DNA from: Verrucomicrobiia bacterium
GTDB lineage: Bacteria > Verrucomicrobiota > Verrucomicrobiia > Opitutales > Opitutaceae
Assembly: GCA_030424825.1 (NCBI GenBank)
Contig: JAUHWE010000357.1
Span: 1-5,488, forward strand
Length of the DNA: 5,488 nt
Reading direction: 5' to 3'
Shown here: positions 1-5,488 of the stretch, one piece after another
Numbering within the stretch: the first letter of the stretch is position 1
Layout of the letters: each line of letters begins with the position of its first letter
Position numbers and translations under genes: made by a program
Notes under the pieces: generated by a model
Database searches by the model: none
Seen by the model: only the letters and a program-made list of their open reading frames with translations
Told to the model about the DNA's origin: nothing

Positions 1-29
1 CGCAATTTCCTAGGGATGATAAACCAGTT

Positions 30-1340
30 TTACAGTTTTCTTCCAAAGTAGGCGTATGCATTCGATTTAGACACGCCCAGCAGGGTGAATTCAATTTTAG
101 AAGGACTTTCTGGTAGTGCGGGAACATCCTCAATATTGAGCAGGAATTCTCCCATCTCTAGCGGGAAGTAGTCTTTTGACTCAGCAGAGTTAGTGGTGAT
201 TCGAAGTCCAAGCTTGCCGTGAGTCTCTCTTTCCTTGCTCGGAAGTCGAATTGTCCCAATTATTTGGATGCTTGAAAGAAAAAAGCCTGCTCCGAGCTGA
301 AATTCTGCCTTCTCCTTTATCCATTTACCTTTTTCATCGTCTAAGTTGTTTTCGAGTCCAGAGTACGAAAATTGGGTTCCCTGCCAAGTCCCTTGGTCAC
401 TCCAGTAGCCTTCCTTTATCATCTCGTCCGATTTTCCATCTAAAATAGACATCCAGTGTCTTTCGTTGCGTTTGAGTTTCGCTTCAACAATCAGTTTTCC
501 GCTAGGAGTTTGGCGATCGCGGGAAAAGAGGCCATAAATGGCCTCCCTGACTTGGGGCCAACAGATGGCTTCGCATCCACTTAGAACTCCTCGCAAATAC
601 GTTGTAGGCCAGGCTTTGACCATTGTGGTCGATATTTGAGTACGCCATTTGTTCTGAAAAAGACGCATATTGCGTTCATTCCGCAAGTTATTAATACCGC
701 GAGTGGAACTGACGTGATGGGTGATCGTGCTTTCATTGGCGACGATTGTTTTCCATCCGAGCTCTTTGGCCTTAAAACAAAGATCTATGTCCTCACAGCC
801 ATTCTCGTATTTTTCATCCAGTCCGCCGAGTTGGTTGAACAATTCTTTGCGAATGGCAAGGCAAGCTCCCGTTACCGCATGAAAAAGGGTAAACTTTCTT
901 TTTAGATTACGGGTTTTCTTGTGACGCAAAGTACCTTTACCATCGAAGAGAAAGCCAGAATGATCGATTTCCCCGGTTGCGGCATTTATTTGAACGTTAC
1001 CTACTATGCCGACCTTGCGTTTTCGCAAACCGGAAAGCATGGGATTAATCCATTTTTTCGGAAATTCTAAATCGTTGTTAAGCAGAAAGATATAAGTGCC
1101 TTTCGCTTTCTTAGCTCCAATATTGTTGGATCTCGCGTATCCATAATTCTCTTGATTTCTTAGGACACGGATATTCCCTTTCTCAAGGGATCGTAGCTTT
1201 TGTGCCGTTTCCGCATCGCTGCAGTCATCTACAATAATTATTTCGTAATCAACATTCGAGACAGTCTCTTGGAGGGTACTAAGGCATTGAAGCGTTAGCT
1301 CAATATGATTGTAGACCGGAATTATGAACGAAATTTTCAT
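30..1340 (-). CDS. GT2-family glycosyltransferase with C-terminal beta-rich accessory region
   Basis: This 436-residue protein probably transfers a sugar from a nucleotide-sugar donor onto a growing surface glycan at the cytoplasmic face of the membrane. Residues 1-235 form one GT-A fold domain. It opens with ISFIIPVYN (3-11), then shows IIIVDDCS (34-41) for nucleotide binding, FLLNNDLEF (85-93) where NND replaces the usual DXD metal site, AVTGACLAIRK (155-165), and CEDIDLCFK (182-190) carrying the presumed catalytic acidic residues. This pattern is typical of rhamnosyltransferase-like COG1216 proteins. Residues from about 300 to 436 lie outside the catalytic domain and read as alternating beta strands, ending SKSNAYAYFGRKL. 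No membrane segment is evident. The ATG at 1340 overlaps the stop codon of the preceding glycosyltransferase gene (ATGA), so translation is probably coupled; no Shine-Dalgarno sequence is visible. The family is certain; donor and acceptor cannot be read from sequence. Confidence 0.93.
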   Translation of the reverse strand: MKISFIIPVYNHIELTLQCLSTLQETVSNVDYEIIIVDDCSDAETAQKLRSLEKGNIRVLRNQENYGYARSNNIGAKKAKGTYIFLLNNDLEFPKKWINPMLSGLRKRKVGIVGNVQINAATGEIDHSGFLFDGKGTLRHKKTRNLKRKFTLFHAVTGACLAIRKELFNQLGGLDEKYENGCEDIDLCFKAKELGWKTIVANESTITHHVSSTRGINNLRNERNMRLFQNKWRTQISTTMVKAWPTTYLRGVLSGCEAICWPQVREAIYGLFSRDRQTPSGKLIVEAKLKRNERHWMSILDGKSDEMIKEGYWSDQGTWQGTQFSYSGLENNLDDEKGKWIKEKAEFQLGAGFFLSSIQIIGTIRLPSKERETHGKLGLRITTNSAESKDYFPLEMGEFLLNIEDVPALPESPSKIEFTLLGVSKSNAYAYFGRKL

Positions 1341-3157
1341 TCGATAGAATAATCTCGTGATTGTGGGGCCAATGTGAAGTCTTCCCGGTCGATTGTGAGG
1401 TTGGGGTTATAGAACGGGTCTTTCGCTATTTTATCTCTCCACCGGGTTCGCATGTAGGCAGTCGCATTCTCAAATTCATCGGAATCGTCGGGACCGCGAG
1501 AGGCGGATTCAGCGTGGTAGAATTGGGCAAAAGGAGTAAATAGAGATCGGTATCCTTTTTCGCCACACCTCAAGCAGAAATCGACATCGCTATACGCATT
1601 GGGAACGTCTTGCTCGTTGAAACCATTCACGCTTTCCCAAACAGATCTTCGAAAAGCCATGCAAGCCCCGGTTACGGCACTGTAGTTTCCGATTAGAAAG
1701 GCTCTGTGGATATAGCCGTCATCGGTTTTGTGGATAAACTTGAAGGCTTCGCTCCCGATACCTCCAATTCCAAGCACAATACCTGCATGTTGAACGTGAT
1801 CGTGAGGATAGAGCAATTTCGCGCCTACGGGACCTATTTCGTCTCGGACTGCATGCATCACAAGCTCATCCAGCCAGCTATCATCGATAACGGTAGTGTC
1901 ATTGTTAAGAAGGCAGATAATTTCTTCTTCTCTTGATCTGGTTGCAGCATTGACAATGCGAGAGAAATTGAACTCGCCAGGCGTATCAACAATATCGATT
2001 CCAGAGGTTCTTAGCTCATTAAAGTATTGGAAAGTCGATTCATCTGCGGAATCATTATTGGCGATTACAATCTGGTAGTTTTGGTAATTCGTTTTTGAAC
2101 GTATGCTATCAATACATTCTTTCAGAAGCTCAATCCGATCACGCGTTGGGATAATGATCGCTACGCTAGGATTAGCATGGATGTAGCGTGGTCGCCAATA
2201 GAATCGGTCGACAGGTTCAAGTGTCGCCTGGATCCCTTTGCGGCTGAAGTGGTCCTCAATTGCATTCCTAGCCGCGTTGTGGGCATAGGATTTTTCACCA
2301 ATGTCTTTAGCGGTAGAGCCGGCAATAGATCTCCAGTGGTAGAGTACTTCTGGAATGTGTATAATTTGTCTTGGCTCGACTTCTGAAGATATCCTCAAGG
2401 CCAGGTCCCAGTCTTGGGCGCCTTCGTAGCCAGTTCGGAATCCGCCGACCTTTTTGACATCAGAGAATCGATACACGCCAAAGTGGCTTATGAAATTCTG
2501 TCCCAAGAGTAAGTCTGGATTCCAGTCAGATTTGAAGTGAGGCTGGGATCGCGTGCCTGTTTCGTCGATCTTGTCTTCGTCAGAATAGATCAAAGCAGCA
2601 TCGGGATGTTCATTAAGACAGTCGATAACGCGTGCTAGTGCATGCGGAGGGATTTCATCGTCGTGGTCTAAAAGCGCGATGAATTCTCCGGATGCGATCT
2701 TCAATGCGGAATTTGAGGCCTGGCTTATGTGGCCGTTTTCATTTCGATAAACGACTTGGATATTCGGGCATAATTTTTCGTATTCCTCAAGAAGCAGCCT
2801 TATTTCGGAATTAGGCGAGGCATCGTCGGTGATACACAGTTCCCAGCGAGGGTATATCTGTTTTCTAACCGATTCAATCGCCGTCCTCAGCCACTGGATT
2901 TCCGGATTGTATACTGGCAGAATGACCGAAATGAGCGGTTGGAAGGGGAGTTGATGAAGTCGTTTTTTAAAATGGGTCTGGTATTGTTCAACCAGGGGTT
3001 TCATACGGGCGCAAAACAAGGAGTAGTCTCTAAACGCAGGAGGCTTAGTGGCAGGAGGTTCGACATTATCCGGCGCCAGGGAGGGCGAGCTTTCATCCTG
3101 AGACTTCAATTCGGCGGGTTTGAAAAATACTTTTCGAATGAAAGAATTAAGAGACAT
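1337..3157 (-). CDS. Tandem two-domain GT2 glycosyltransferase, surface polysaccharide synthesis (RfbC-like)
   Basis: This 606-residue protein carries two GT2 domains and probably adds two sugars, or makes two linkages, during O-antigen or capsule assembly in the cytoplasm. Residues 1-70 are a basic, then proline/acid-rich, N-terminal extension. Domain 1 (about 75-280) has ISVILPVYN (76-84), ITDDAS (109-114), ALLDHDDE (161-168) as DXD-type metal site, and GAQDWDLALR (246-255). Domain 2 (about 330-580) has VAIIIPTRD (332-340), IANNDS (365-370), the GEFNFSRIVNAA signature (394-405), LLNND (416-420), AVTGACMAFRR (494-504) and SDVDFCLR (523-530). Both domains keep their key acidic residues, so both look active. 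It is the first of two coupled genes; its TGA overlaps the next ATG. The ATG at 3157 is the start because the GT2 region follows at a normal distance; no Shine-Dalgarno sequence precedes it. The family is certain and the sugar specificity unknown. Confidence 0.94.
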   Translation of the reverse strand: MSLNSFIRKVFFKPAELKSQDESSPSLAPDNVEPPATKPPAFRDYSLFCARMKPLVEQYQTHFKKRLHQLPFQPLISVILPVYNPEIQWLRTAIESVRKQIYPRWELCITDDASPNSEIRLLLEEYEKLCPNIQVVYRNENGHISQASNSALKIASGEFIALLDHDDEIPPHALARVIDCLNEHPDAALIYSDEDKIDETGTRSQPHFKSDWNPDLLLGQNFISHFGVYRFSDVKKVGGFRTGYEGAQDWDLALRISSEVEPRQIIHIPEVLYHWRSIAGSTAKDIGEKSYAHNAARNAIEDHFSRKGIQATLEPVDRFYWRPRYIHANPSVAIIIPTRDRIELLKECIDSIRSKTNYQNYQIVIANNDSADESTFQYFNELRTSGIDIVDTPGEFNFSRIVNAATRSREEEIICLLNNDTTVIDDSWLDELVMHAVRDEIGPVGAKLLYPHDHVQHAGIVLGIGGIGSEAFKFIHKTDDGYIHRAFLIGNYSAVTGACMAFRRSVWESVNGFNEQDVPNAYSDVDFCLRCGEKGYRSLFTPFAQFYHAESASRGPDDSDEFENATAYMRTRWRDKIAKDPFYNPNLTIDREDFTLAPQSRDYSIE

Positions 3158-3190
3158 TTGGTGGAAGATTGGATCGACTTTTCAAAGCCA

Positions 3191-3218
3191 AGTAGAGGAA
3201 TTCTTTTTTCGATCTCAA
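3191..3218 (-). promoter_or_regulatory. Candidate sigma70-type promoter for the glycosyltransferase operon
   Basis: On the minus strand, TTGAGA (3218-3213) matches the -35 consensus at five of six bases. It is followed after 16 bases by TCTACT (3196-3191), which matches the -10 consensus at four of six. Transcription would begin near 3184 and give a leader of under 30 bases before the ATG at 3157. This was found by eye; the consensus for this phylum is not well known to me, and an AT-rich spacer can give such matches by chance. Confidence 0.25.
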
Positions 3219-3257
3219 AAAGGGTGAAATTGATTGGTTCGCCAGGCTCTTATTGAA

Positions 3258-3271
3258 GGTCTCAGAAGACC
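3258..3271. repeat. Small inverted repeat GGTCT-CAGA-AGACC
   Basis: A perfect 5-bp stem with a 4-base loop ends 5 bp before the larger hairpin at 3277-3300. It lies in the presumed upstream region of the glycosyltransferase operon. It may be an operator half-site pair or the second arm of a two-hairpin element. A stem this short could be chance. Confidence 0.35.
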
Positions 3272-3276
3272 CTATA

Positions 3277-3300
3277 AAAGAGCGGCATAGCCGCCACTTT
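3277..3300 (-). terminator. Terminator-like hairpin or dispersed palindromic element
   Basis: GCGGC-ATA-GCCGC forms a perfect 5-bp GC stem with a 3-base loop (3282-3294). AAAG (3277-3280) and CTTT (3297-3300) extend it by four more pairs across a small internal loop. Read on the minus strand, the stem runs straight into TCTTTTAT, the shape of an intrinsic terminator; the plus-strand side has ACTTTGATTT. It sits between two divergent genes, so no neighbouring gene in this window needs it as an end point. It could be an attenuator if transcription starts upstream of it, a relic, or a copy of a dispersed palindromic repeat. Confidence 0.4.
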
Positions 3301-3348
3301 GATTTAAAGGCTATTGGGTAGTGGTTGTGCGTTTCCGGGTCTATCGGA

Positions 3349-3369
3349 AAATGAAATTTATTTTCATTT
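3349..3369. repeat. AT-rich palindrome, 8-bp arms
   Basis: AAATGAAA and TTTCATTT are perfect inverted arms around a 5-base TTTAT centre. The element lies about 80 bp before the start of the exported-protein gene, a position that would suit a regulator-binding site or the promoter region of that gene. AT-rich arms of this length do arise by chance, so its role is open. Confidence 0.35.
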
Positions 3370-3448
3370 CAATCTAACGCCCTGATTCGGCAGCTGGGTT
3401 CACGCTGGCAGAGACAATAGACTTGCGCCATGCTTTCAATCGTGTTTC

Positions 3449-4972
3449 ATGAATTTTTTACAAATCATGAATCCACTAGGGCCCATGCCGGTTTTAACTC
3501 ATTATTTTCTGCGAATAGCGTCGTGGTTGGTGCTTCTGTGTTCAACGGGACAGGTGGGTACAGCAGGTGAAAAGGTGGAAGCGTATTGGGGTTCTTTTGG
3601 AGAGAGAAATGGCCGGATTGAAGGAGCATTCCTCAAAACTGCGAACTCGGGATTGTTTATCGGTTTTGATGAGGAATCTGAAATTGGAGCGTTTTCATCA
3701 GAAGTAGAGTGGAATGCAGAAGGTAGTTTTGTTTTTGGAGGGGTCGCCAAGTTCAAAGATTCGAGTTTTCTTGTGCCCACGAGTGGAGTTGGTCGGGCTC
3801 TAGACCAGAGTTCAGGTATGTTGCTGGAAAGCGGATTCAGCGATTCGGATTTGCGGTTTGAATCCTTTGTTAGATCGGAAGCGGTGCTCGACAACTATTA
3901 TTTGGAGGGTGAAGTAGATGGGGAGCTCTACGTAGTTACCGGGGACGGCGATTTGAACTACGCATTGTTCATTGACCACTCGGGTTCAATGATGGGGGGG
4001 CGGCTCCAATTGGAAGAGGCATCCGGAGAGCTCTACTTTCGCTCTAAAAGGGGTGACCGATTCGAGTTTCGAGCGAGTCATCTGTCACCCCGTTATGTTT
4101 TGGCTGACGGTCGAAGGGGAGGCTTGTTGCAACGTTCGGGTCAGGAACAGACCCATCAGGAGCCCTCTCCAATCAGATTGAGTGCCGTTTGGAATTCCTT
4201 TGCGAAAATTAGCGGGTATCCTGCTGATTCACTGCACTTTATTGTTGAAGGAGAGGGAGAGATAGAGGTTGAGATAACGGCGGATTTATCGATTGATGTC
4301 AGGCAGGTAAAGGGCTTGGAGCGGTTGAATTCGATCGCGATCGAACTCTATCAACTGGATGAAAAGGATGAGTGGAAGATGTTATTTCCATCGCTCCCGT
4401 TTCAACGGCATAAATCTCAAGAACGGAGCGAGTTTGAGATTTCGATGAGTGGAAAGCTGCCAACAACACTGGCTCGTGGAACTTATCTAGTAGCTTTCTC
4501 AAACGTTTCGACTTTGTCCGCAGAATTTAAAACGCGAGCTATTTTTGCCCCTTCGCCCTCGATAGGAGCGGTCAATGGATCCACATTCTACCAGCGGGGT
4601 TCACAAAGCATAGATCATCGATTCGGGTTTGAGCTAGTAGGTGAGGGGATGGCTCAAGCCTTGGTTAGAGGCGTGGGGCCGGGGTTGGAGTATTTCGATA
4701 TTTCCGAGTGTACAAAGGATCCCTCTCTCTCGATCTACCAGCGAGGCCTAAAGTCGTGGCAAAACGAAGATTGGGAATTGTCTGAAAATTCTGAGCAAAC
4801 TGTTTCCATAGGAGAACGTTTTGGGGCGTTTCCCTTGCCTAAAGGAAGCAAAGACTCAGCGATCTGCTTGTCGATAGGATCCGGAACTTATGGAGTTGAG
4901 TCCCGCAGAAATTCGGAAGATCCCGGATTTGAGATAATTGAGCTTTATTTGGTAGGTGAGGGAATTCAGTAG
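3449..4972 (+). CDS. Exported beta-rich protein with Verrucomicrobia-type C-terminal domain, function unknown
   Basis: This 507-residue protein appears to be secreted or surface-located; I cannot assign a function. The N-terminus has a basic residue (R22), a hydrophobic core (IASWLVLL, 23-30) and a plausible signal peptidase I site after VGTA (A39). Residues 56-110 and 158-210 look like two divergent copies of one beta unit, each with an LFI core, a glycine-rich turn and F-x-F strands. Residues 240-365 are another beta-rich region. Residues 372-507 match a domain I recall from Opitutales exported proteins: LVRGVGPGL (405-413), DPSLSIY (424-430), GAFPLPKGSKDSA (459-471), GTYGVE (479-484), EIIELY (495-500). 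In-frame ATGs at 3449, 3467 and 3485 all keep the signal peptide; the third gives the most typical signal-peptide length and has TAGGG close upstream, but none has a well-spaced ribosome site. Its 3' end overlaps slyX by 7 bases in convergent orientation. Confidence 0.85.
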   Translation: MNFLQIMNPLGPMPVLTHYFLRIASWLVLLCSTGQVGTAGEKVEAYWGSFGERNGRIEGAFLKTANSGLFIGFDEESEIGAFSSEVEWNAEGSFVFGGVAKFKDSSFLVPTSGVGRALDQSSGMLLESGFSDSDLRFESFVRSEAVLDNYYLEGEVDGELYVVTGDGDLNYALFIDHSGSMMGGRLQLEEASGELYFRSKRGDRFEFRASHLSPRYVLADGRRGGLLQRSGQEQTHQEPSPIRLSAVWNSFAKISGYPADSLHFIVEGEGEIEVEITADLSIDVRQVKGLERLNSIAIELYQLDEKDEWKMLFPSLPFQRHKSQERSEFEISMSGKLPTTLARGTYLVAFSNVSTLSAEFKTRAIFAPSPSIGAVNGSTFYQRGSQSIDHRFGFELVGEGMAQALVRGVGPGLEYFDISECTKDPSLSIYQRGLKSWQNEDWELSENSEQTVSIGERFGAFPLPKGSKDSAICLSIGSGTYGVESRRNSEDPGFEIIELYLVGEGIQ

Positions 4973-5166
4973 TGAGGCGGCCTTTCGACACGAGTATCGG
5001 TGTTTTGCTCAGAAGCATGTTGGACTGAAGTCTTCAGGCTCTCAAGATTCAGAAGGATTTTATCGATTTCCCCCCTCATTTTGAGGATTACTCTGTCCTG
5101 TTCTTCAATATGCCTTTCGAGAAAGGCTATTTTTGATTCTAGTTCGTTTACTTGTAATTCGCTCAT
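4966..5166 (-). CDS. slyX: SlyX family protein
   Basis: This 66-residue protein matches the SlyX family in length and layout. It is a short coiled coil (about residues 4-50, with LQVNELESKIAFLERHIEE resembling the family's ELEIKLAFQE start), followed by a polar linker and the family's hallmark C-terminus PPHY (63-66, here VERPPHY). SlyX was named in E. coli for its position beside slyD; its molecular function is not established, and the coiled coil suggests it self-associates. The start at 5166 puts the coiled coil at the very N-terminus as in other members, and no clear Shine-Dalgarno sequence precedes it. Its TGA lies inside the 3' end of the convergent exported-protein gene. It is probably transcribed alone from the spacer to its right, divergent from the acidic gene at 5299. 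The alternative open frame across the same DNA (5290-5105) has no such family match. Confidence 0.88.
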   Translation of the reverse strand: MSELQVNELESKIAFLERHIEEQDRVILKMRGEIDKILLNLESLKTSVQHASEQNTDTRVERPPHY

Positions 5167-5298
5167 TGTCAGTGAATTCCATGGTTAATTGCTCTTCAGT
5201 CGTTCTTTCGGTTCCATTTAGGCGAACCCTTTTCGAACCGATAATAGGTAGTAATAATCCCGTTGAATCGCGAATACGCGGGATAAGCAAAACCTTAT
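5167..5298. other. Divergent spacer between slyX and the acidic gene
   Basis: This 132-bp spacer should carry promoters in both directions. AT-rich stretches at 5241-5258 (ATAATAGGTAGTAATAAT) could give -10 elements on either strand, for example GATAAT at 5240-5245 on the plus strand, but I see no good -35 partner. A small inverted repeat CGCG-AATA-CGCG lies at 5269-5280, about 20 bp before the plus-strand start. I assign no promoter with confidence. Confidence 0.4.
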
Positions 5299-5488
5299 AT
5301 GGCCGAGCCTGAATCCCAGCCTCCTGAATCTGACAAATCCAATCCTACGGATGCCGGACTGGAACCCGCTTCCCGTGAAAGACTTGGAGCGGAAAAGGAT
5401 GGTTCGTTTGAAGGCGATGTCGAAGACATGCTTAGTTCGATCGATATTGGCGGTTCGGAGATGGCAGAAGATGAAGGTTCGACTGAGT
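5299..5488 (+). CDS. Partial CDS: acidic, disordered N-terminus of an unidentified protein
   Basis: An ATG at 5299 opens a frame that stays open for 63 codons to the right edge of the window. An in-frame TAA at 5284-5286 excludes an upstream extension. The visible part is strongly acidic (19 D/E against 4 K/R) and rich in S, P and G, so it is probably a disordered N-terminal tail of a longer protein. One segment, VEDMLSSIDIGG (41-52), is more hydrophobic and could be a short helix or docking motif. There is no signal peptide, so it is likely cytoplasmic or has an N-terminal cytoplasmic tail. No clear Shine-Dalgarno sequence is present. I do not recognise the protein; family assignment needs the sequence beyond the window. 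Confidence 0.65.
   Translation, partial: MAEPESQPPESDKSNPTDAGLEPASRERLGAEKDGSFEGDVEDMLSSIDIGGSEMAEDEGSTE

Larger units (their letters stand above)
3158..3448. other. Divergent intergenic region with several inverted repeats
   Basis: This 291-bp spacer lies between the divergent glycosyltransferase operon and the exported-protein gene, so it must hold promoters for both. It contains two adjacent hairpins (3258-3271 and 3277-3300), an AT-rich palindrome (3349-3369) and a weak candidate minus-strand promoter (3191-3218). I found no convincing plus-strand -35/-10 pair. TTGTGC at 3325-3330 lacks a good partner at normal spacing. No credible small gene was found; the open frames here are very short or run through neighbouring genes. 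Confidence 0.6.

Noticed and set aside
3351..3377. Tiny plus-strand open frame MKFIFISI, possibly a leader peptide.
   Set aside because: It is eight residues long, lies inside the AT-rich palindrome, has no ribosome site and has no attenuator structure after it.
3447..3472. Direct repeat TCATGAAT at 3447-3454 and 3465-3472 around the first two candidate ATGs.
   Set aside because: Two 8-base AT-rich copies are too short to support a functional or mobile repeat. It matters only for start-codon choice.
3449..3541. Cysteine C31 after WLVLL, considered as a lipoprotein attachment site.
   Set aside because: The residues before it are V-L-L, without the small residue (G, A or S) at -1 required in a lipobox. 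A signal peptidase I site follows at A39.
3430..3570. Plus-strand open frame of about 46 codons overlapping the start of the exported-protein gene.
   Set aside because: It is in a different frame from the signal-peptide gene and has no family features. The main frame explains the DNA better.
3502..3894. Minus-strand open frame of about 130 codons antisense to the exported-protein gene.
   Set aside because: It has a composition typical of an antisense shadow (S/P-rich) and no recognisable domain, while the plus strand has a clear exported protein.
3977..3994. IDHSGSM in the exported protein resembles the MIDAS motif (DxSxS) of von Willebrand factor A domains.
   Set aside because: The segment lies in a beta-unit repeat, and the following residues do not show the helix and later T and D positions of a vWA domain. 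It is best explained as chance.
5105..5290. Minus-strand open frame upstream of and overlapping slyX in another frame, starting from TTG.
   Set aside because: It needs a weak start, has no recognisable family and conflicts with the well-supported slyX frame.

Overview
The window looks like bacterial chromosome of moderate G+C, most likely from a Verrucomicrobiota member of the Opitutales/Puniceicoccales type. That placement rests mainly on the secreted protein at 3449-4972. Its C-terminal end has an RGVGPGL ... DPSLSIY ... GAFPLPKGSKDSA ... GTYGVE ... EIIELY pattern that I associate with large exported proteins of that group. The general absence of clear Shine-Dalgarno sequences fits but proves nothing.

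Layout, left to right. Two minus-strand genes (3157 to 1337, then 1340 to 30) encode GT2-family glycosyltransferases and overlap by 4 bases (ATGA). They form an operon read leftwards that probably continues beyond the left edge. The first enzyme has two GT2 domains in one chain. The second has one GT2 domain plus a C-terminal beta-rich accessory region. Together they look like part of a surface-polysaccharide (O-antigen or capsule type) assembly locus.

A 291-bp intergenic region (3158-3448) separates this operon from a divergent plus-strand gene. It holds a terminator-like GC hairpin, a second small hairpin beside it, an AT-rich palindrome and a weak candidate promoter for the glycosyltransferases. 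The plus-strand gene (3449-4972) encodes an exported, beta-rich protein of unknown function.

That gene converges on, and overlaps by 7 bases, a small minus-strand slyX homologue (5166-4966). After a 132-bp divergent spacer, a plus-strand gene starts at 5299 and runs off the right edge. Only its acidic, disordered N-terminus is visible.

The two glycosyltransferases clearly work together. The secreted protein could share their cell-surface theme, but nothing in the sequence proves a link. slyX and the acidic gene look unrelated to the polysaccharide genes. I see no CRISPR array, tRNA, rRNA, transposase or phage gene, and no convincing case for an entirely new system. The points most worth checking are the intergenic hairpins, the duplicated unit in the exported protein and the accessory domain on the second glycosyltransferase.
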